From contig NZ_NINW01000022.1 in the NCBI RefSeq assembly GCF_002188465.1, positions 62,001 through 126,000 of the forward strand: a stretch of DNA of 64,000 nucleotides. Reading direction: 5' to 3'. This DNA is from Pigmentiphaga sp. NML080357. Its GTDB lineage: Bacteria > Pseudomonadota > Gammaproteobacteria > Burkholderiales > Burkholderiaceae_B. Below are positions 60,550 through 64,000 of the stretch, piece by piece. Position 1 is the stretch's first letter. Each line of letters begins with the position of its first letter. The notes beneath the pieces were generated by a model. That model did not search any database. It was not told the origin of the DNA and saw nothing but the letters and a program-made list of their open reading frames with translations. The position numbers and the translations under genes are program-made.

Positions 60550-61766
60550 TGGCCGCGGGCGGGCCGCCCGGCGCGGCCTTCGACGTGGCGGTGATCGGCG
60601 CGGGCGCCGCCGGCATGATGTGCGCGGCGGTAGCCGGCCAGCGCGGCCGCCGCGTGGTCCTGATCGATCACGCGCGCAAGCTGGCCGAGAAGATACGGAT
60701 CTCGGGCGGGGGCCGGTGCAATTTCACCAACCTCGAGGCCGGCCCGGCCAATTTCATTTCCGACAATCCGCATTTCTGCCGGTCCGCGCTTTCGCGCTAC
60801 ACGCCCCGGGACTTCCTCGCGCTGGTCGCGCGGCATCGCATCGCCTGGCACGAGAAGCATCGCGGACAGCTGTTCTGCGACGAATCGAGCGAGGAGATCA
60901 TCCGCATGCTGCGCGCCGAATGCGACGCGGGCGGGGTGGCGTGGCGCATGCCCTGCACGGTCGAGGCGGTCGAAGCCGGGGCGGACGGGTTCGTCCTTCG
61001 CATCGGCTCGGGCGGCATCCGGGCCGCGCGCGTCGTCATCGCGACCGGAGGGTTGCCCATTCCGCAGATCGGCGCGTCAGATTTCGGCCTGCGCATCGCG
61101 CGCCAGTTCGGCCTGGGCATCGTGGAGCCACGTCCCGCGCTGGTGCCGCTGACGTTCGACGCCGCGTCGTGGAAGCCCTTCGTGCCGCTGGCCGGCATCG
61201 CGCTCGAAGTGGACATCCGCACGGGGGAGGGCAGGGGCGCGGCGTCGTTCCGGGAGGACTTGCTGTTCACCCACCGCGGCCTGTCCGGCCCCGCCGTGCT
61301 GCAGATTTCCAGTTATTGGCAGCCGGGCCGGCCCATCGTCGTCGACCTGGCGCCGGACGTGGATCTGGCCGCCGAGCTCATCGCCGCCAAGGCGGGGGGC
61401 CGGCAGCACCTGTCGAACGTGCTGGCGGGCATGGTGCCGCGCCGGCTGGCCGAGCAGTGGCTGACCGCGGCGCATCCGGGCATCGGCGAACGGCGCATCG
61501 CGGACCTTTCCGACAAGGTGCTGCGGGAAGTGGCCGACGGCATGAAGCGCTGGACACTGGTCCCGGCGGGCACCGAGGGATACAAGAAGGCCGAAGTCAT
61601 GCGCGGCGGCGTCGATACGCGGGCCCTGGACCAGCAGACCATGGAAGCCCGGGCCGTCCCCGGCCTGTATTTCATCGGCGAGGTGGTGGACGTGACGGGC
61701 TGGCTGGGCGGCTACAACTTCCAGTGGGCCTGGGCCTCGGGCGTGGCCTGCGGCCGGGCGGTCTGA
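60549..61766 (+). CDS. BaiN/HI0933-family NAD(P)/FAD-dependent oxidoreductase
   Basis: The 405-residue flavoprotein has the FAD motif VAVIGAGAAGMMCA (about residues 13-26). The family signature EKIRISGGGRCNFTN follows, then LLFTHRGLSGPAVLQISSYW, and the C-terminal GLYFIGEVVDVTGWLGGYNFQWAWASG. Members include flavin reductases of unsaturated ketones and poorly defined house-cleaning enzymes. The start overlaps the decarboxylase stop (TGATG), so they are co-translated. Its last 55 bp overlap the convergent LeuD-like gene. Confidence 0.92.
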   Translation: MAAGGPPGAAFDVAVIGAGAAGMMCAAVAGQRGRRVVLIDHARKLAEKIRISGGGRCNFTNLEAGPANFISDNPHFCRSALSRYTPRDFLALVARHRIAWHEKHRGQLFCDESSEEIIRMLRAECDAGGVAWRMPCTVEAVEAGADGFVLRIGSGGIRAARVVIATGGLPIPQIGASDFGLRIARQFGLGIVEPRPALVPLTFDAASWKPFVPLAGIALEVDIRTGEGRGAASFREDLLFTHRGLSGPAVLQISSYWQPGRPIVVDLAPDVDLAAELIAAKAGGRQHLSNVLAGMVPRRLAEQWLTAAHPGIGERRIADLSDKVLREVADGMKRWTLVPAGTEGYKKAEVMRGGVDTRALDQQTMEARAVPGLYFIGEVVDVTGWLGGYNFQWAWASGVACGRAV

Positions 61767-62317
61767 CTCTCCGGCACGTCGATCGGCTGCCGCATCTCCG
61801 GATGCGCCTCCAGCCACGTGGCCAGCATGCCGCGGGTGCCGCCGCGGCGGACCATGTCGGCCAGCAGCGGCGAGAGCGGCGGAACCTCGAAGCGGCGGGC
61901 GTTGTCGAGGTTCGCGATGGTGCCCTGGACGAAATCCACTTCTATGCGGTCGCCGGTACGAAAGGCCTCGCCGATCGCCGGCAGTCCGGTCAGGACCGGT
62001 ACGCCCTTGGAGATGGCGCCGCGCAGCGCCTTGTAGGGCATCGACACGCACAGTATCGACAGGCCCAGTGAGGCCATGGCGACGAAGCCCTGGAAATGGG
62101 GCTTGCCGCAGCCGAAGCGGGCGCCGGCGACGATGATGTCCCCGGGGCGCACCCGGTCCGGAAAATCCGGATCGACCATCCTGAGCAGCGCTGGGCGAAG
62201 CACGGCGGGATCGTCGACCCGCCGTATCGCCATGTCGAAGGGGATGAGCCCGTCGTCCAGCGGAATGTCGTCGCCGAAGACGTGGCAGTATCCGGAACGG
62301 CGGAAGGTGGTGGTCAT
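61712..62317 (-). CDS. LeuD/aconitase-type small subunit with altered active-site loop
   Basis: The 201-residue product has the swivel-domain fold of LeuD-like proteins: an early GDDIPLDDGLIPFDM region, then RPGDIIVAGARFGCG and NGIAG-like DFVQGTIANLDNARRFEVPPLS near the C-terminus. In LeuD, HacB and aconitase the loop after GCG reads SSREH/Q, which supplies a catalytic serine and a substrate-binding arginine. Here it is GCGKPHFQG (residues 69-77), with neither. The gene lies 10 bp after the large-subunit gene and ends inside the convergent flavoprotein gene. The substrate is unknown. Confidence 0.85.
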   Translation of the reverse strand: MTTTFRRSGYCHVFGDDIPLDDGLIPFDMAIRRVDDPAVLRPALLRMVDPDFPDRVRPGDIIVAGARFGCGKPHFQGFVAMASLGLSILCVSMPYKALRGAISKGVPVLTGLPAIGEAFRTGDRIEVDFVQGTIANLDNARRFEVPPLSPLLADMVRRGGTRGMLATWLEAHPEMRQPIDVPESQTARPQATPEAQAHWKL

Positions 62318-62327
62318 GGGAGTCCTT

Positions 62328-63599
62328 TCAGCCTGGAAGCAGCGCGCGCGGATCGGCGATCCGCCCGGCCAGAGCCGAGGCCGCCACGGTGAGCGGGCTG
62401 CCCAGGTAGGCCTGGGCTTCTTTGGAGCCGAAGCGGCCGGCATGGTTGGTGGCGGCGGTGGATATGGAGGTCTCGCCGTCGGCCAGCGGCCCCATCGCTC
62501 CCCCGGCGCACGGGCCGCAGCCTGCGGGCAGCACCATGGCGCCGGCTTGCTGGAAGATATCGACCAGTCCGTCGCGCGCGAGCCTGCGCGCGGTCTCGAC
62601 GGTGCCGGGGACGATGAACAGGCGCACGTGGGCCGCAATCCGGCGATCCCGCAGCAGTGCGGCGGCCCCGGCAAAATCCTCGTACATGCCGGAGCCGCAG
62701 GAGCCGATGTAGGCATGGTCCACGTGGCGGCCCGCGACTTCTCCTATTTCCACGCCCAGGTGCGGCCCGCCGGGCAGCGCGACCTGGGGGCCGATGCCGG
62801 CCAGGTCGAGCTCCAGTTCCGCCTCGAACTGCGCGTCGGCATCGCTGGCGAGGGCAAGGCCGCTTCGGGGCGCGTCCGCTGGCGGCGTGAACCATACGTT
62901 GGCAACGCCGATCTCCGTCAGCGAATTGCACAGGGCCACGCGTTCGGACAAGGGAAGCGCATCGATGTAGTCCCCGGCGAATTCGACGATGCGATTGTCG
63001 CAGGAGGGCAGCCTGCCGCTGGCGAACAGCGCGGTGACATAGAAGCCGACGTCGCGCGCGGTGACTCCCGCGCCCACCGGGCCGCGCAGCGACAACCGGA
63101 TGGTCGACGGCACCTGTTCCCATACCGTCCCGGTGGCGAGCACCGACACGATTTCCGGGCCGGGTGCGCAGGCCAGCGCGCCCACGGCGCCGAAGTTCGT
63201 GCAGTGCATGTCATAGCACGACAAGAACATGCCGGCACGGACCAGCCCCGCCTCGATGGGGAAAATGTGCCCGTGGCCGCCGCGCCCGGCGTCGAAGAAG
63301 CGGCCCACGCCCCACTCGCGCGCGATCCTGCGCAGGCGGGTGCCGCGCAGGGCACCGGCGGGACTGGAGTAGGCCACGTCATGGTCGGTCACGAACATCA
63401 CCCGTTCGGGATGCGCGATGCGCCGGTAGCCCAGGCTCGCCAGCTCGTTATAGGCCGATTCCACGAAGCCGTCGTGGATGATGACCAGCTCCGGATCGGG
63501 GGCGACGATATCCCCGGGGCGGACGTAAGGCTTGCCGCTGGCGCGGGCAAGGATTTTCTCGGCGGCGGTCTGGGGTACCCGGGTGGCGGCTTGGATCAT
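62328..63599 (-). CDS. LeuC/aconitase-type large subunit with altered substrate motifs
   Basis: The 423-residue product keeps the LeuC frame (AAEKILARASGKPYVRPGDIV, VLATGTVWEQVPSTIRLSLRG, GVTARDVGFYV). The three probable [4Fe-4S] ligands are Cys301 (YIGSCGSG), Cys361 and Cys364 (AGCGPCAGG). Substrate motifs differ: DSHT is DMHC (130-133), TNSR after the first cysteine is GSGM, and NRNF is ATNH (383-386). It should still be an Fe-S hydro-lyase, perhaps for a dicarboxylate without the usual second carboxylate contact. An RraA-type aldolase gene lies upstream on the same strand. Confidence 0.87.
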   Translation of the reverse strand: MIQAATRVPQTAAEKILARASGKPYVRPGDIVAPDPELVIIHDGFVESAYNELASLGYRRIAHPERVMFVTDHDVAYSSPAGALRGTRLRRIAREWGVGRFFDAGRGGHGHIFPIEAGLVRAGMFLSCYDMHCTNFGAVGALACAPGPEIVSVLATGTVWEQVPSTIRLSLRGPVGAGVTARDVGFYVTALFASGRLPSCDNRIVEFAGDYIDALPLSERVALCNSLTEIGVANVWFTPPADAPRSGLALASDADAQFEAELELDLAGIGPQVALPGGPHLGVEIGEVAGRHVDHAYIGSCGSGMYEDFAGAAALLRDRRIAAHVRLFIVPGTVETARRLARDGLVDIFQQAGAMVLPAGCGPCAGGAMGPLADGETSISTAATNHAGRFGSKEAQAYLGSPLTVAASALAGRIADPRALLPG

Positions 63600-63652
63600 G
63601 TCGGAGAATGCGTGGCGGCTACTGGTGGGAAGGGCATGGACGGGACGGCGGT

Positions 63653-64000
63653 TCAGGCGGGCTTGGCGGCCATGACGTCGGCGTAGCGTCCCCCGCCGTC
63701 CACGATGCGGGCCGCCTCGCGTTCGAAGGCCAGCCGCGCCTCCAGCCGCGCCATGAAGGCGGCCGCCTCGCCACGCGGGATCACGACGATGCCGTCGTCG
63801 TCCGCGCAGACGAGGTCGCCGGCATGCACGATTTGTCCGCCCACCGACACGGGGACGCCGGTTGCGCCGCGGCGGCCGCGGGCCCAGCCGCTGGCGACGG
63901 TGCCCCGGGCGAATACCGGGAAGCGGACGCGGCGTATCTCGGCGATGTCGCGCACGCGCGCGTTGCTGACGACGCCCGCGATGCCGCGCCGCTGGGCGAC
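63653..64000 (-). CDS. RraA-family protein (HMG/CHA aldolase or decarboxylase type), 5' end cut
   Basis: About 115 C-terminal residues are present; the N-terminus lies beyond 64000. The visible frame reads RRGIAGVVSNARVRDIAEIRRV, FPVFARGTVASGWARG, VSVGGQIVHAGDLVCADDDGIVVIPR, all typical of the RraA/4-hydroxy-4-methyl-2-oxoglutarate aldolase family. These enzymes cleave 2-oxo-4-hydroxy acids or decarboxylate oxaloacetate; some members instead inhibit RNase E. Beside a hydro-lyase pair the aldolase role is more likely. The spacing to the LeuC-like gene is 53 bp. Confidence 0.88.
   Translation of the reverse strand, partial: VAQRRGIAGVVSNARVRDIAEIRRVRFPVFARGTVASGWARGRRGATGVPVSVGGQIVHAGDLVCADDDGIVVIPRGEAAAFMARLEARLAFEREAARIVDGGGRYADVMAAKPA

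Overview
The window is a high-GC stretch of chromosome from a betaproteobacterium, most likely Alcaligenaceae (Bordetella/Achromobacter type). The evidence is six Bug/TctC-type periplasmic solute receptors in 64 kb, a zapA-6S RNA pair, a TupABC tungstate importer beside a large formate dehydrogenase operon, and housekeeping genes (metG, scpA, panC, dcd, lgt, tamA/tamB) typical of that family. I saw no insertion sequence, phage gene, tRNA, rRNA or CRISPR array. Genus is inferred from gene content only.

Layout. 1-4.3 kb: a truncated LysR gene, a Bug receptor, an isochorismatase-like hydrolase and a Fur-regulated TonB siderophore receptor. 4.5-22.7 kb: a molybdenum/tungsten enzyme module. It holds tupBCA, a ModE-like regulator, and a minus-strand run of twelve genes: apbC, DUF3305, DUF3306, a polyferredoxin, a TorD-like chaperone, a small Tat protein, fdhA, fdhB, a small lipoprotein, fdhC, a small secreted protein and fdhD. 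The divergent mobA-moeA-mobB genes make the bis-MGD cofactor. Metal import, cofactor synthesis, Fe-S delivery, chaperoning and the enzyme thus sit together. 22.8-31.2 kb: a beta-hydroxyacid dehydrogenase, tctBA with an orphan LuxR-type HTH protein, a Bug receptor, msrA, a small cytochrome c, lgt, a SIMPL protein and a TSUP permease. 31.3-37.4 kb: 6S RNA, zapA, a ZapB-like coiled coil, panC, scpA, two small DUF genes, metG and a thioredoxin-like gene.

37.7-45.2 kb: a catabolic cluster with a LysR regulator, a PrpF/4-oxalomesaconate-tautomerase-type isomerase, three Bug receptors, a secreted alpha/beta hydrolase and an ACMSD-type amidohydrolase. 45.3-53.5 kb: envelope genes, including a CNNM/CorC protein and tamA-tamB coupled through a TTG start. 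53.5-57.2 kb: a TetR-controlled cupin-Bug-fumarylacetoacetase unit whose operator overlaps the predicted -35. 57.3-60.5 kb: dcd and a large PLP amino-acid decarboxylase. 60.5-64 kb: a BaiN-like flavoprotein, then a two-subunit aconitase/LeuCD-superfamily enzyme next to an RraA-type aldolase that runs off the window. This pair keeps the Fe-S cysteines but has lost most of the motifs that bind substrate in known family members. It is the best candidate for undescribed chemistry here.

Six intergenic spaces contain parts of one family of GC-rich palindromic repeats. Two copies share a full layout of about 245-255 bp with inverted arms and a conserved core.
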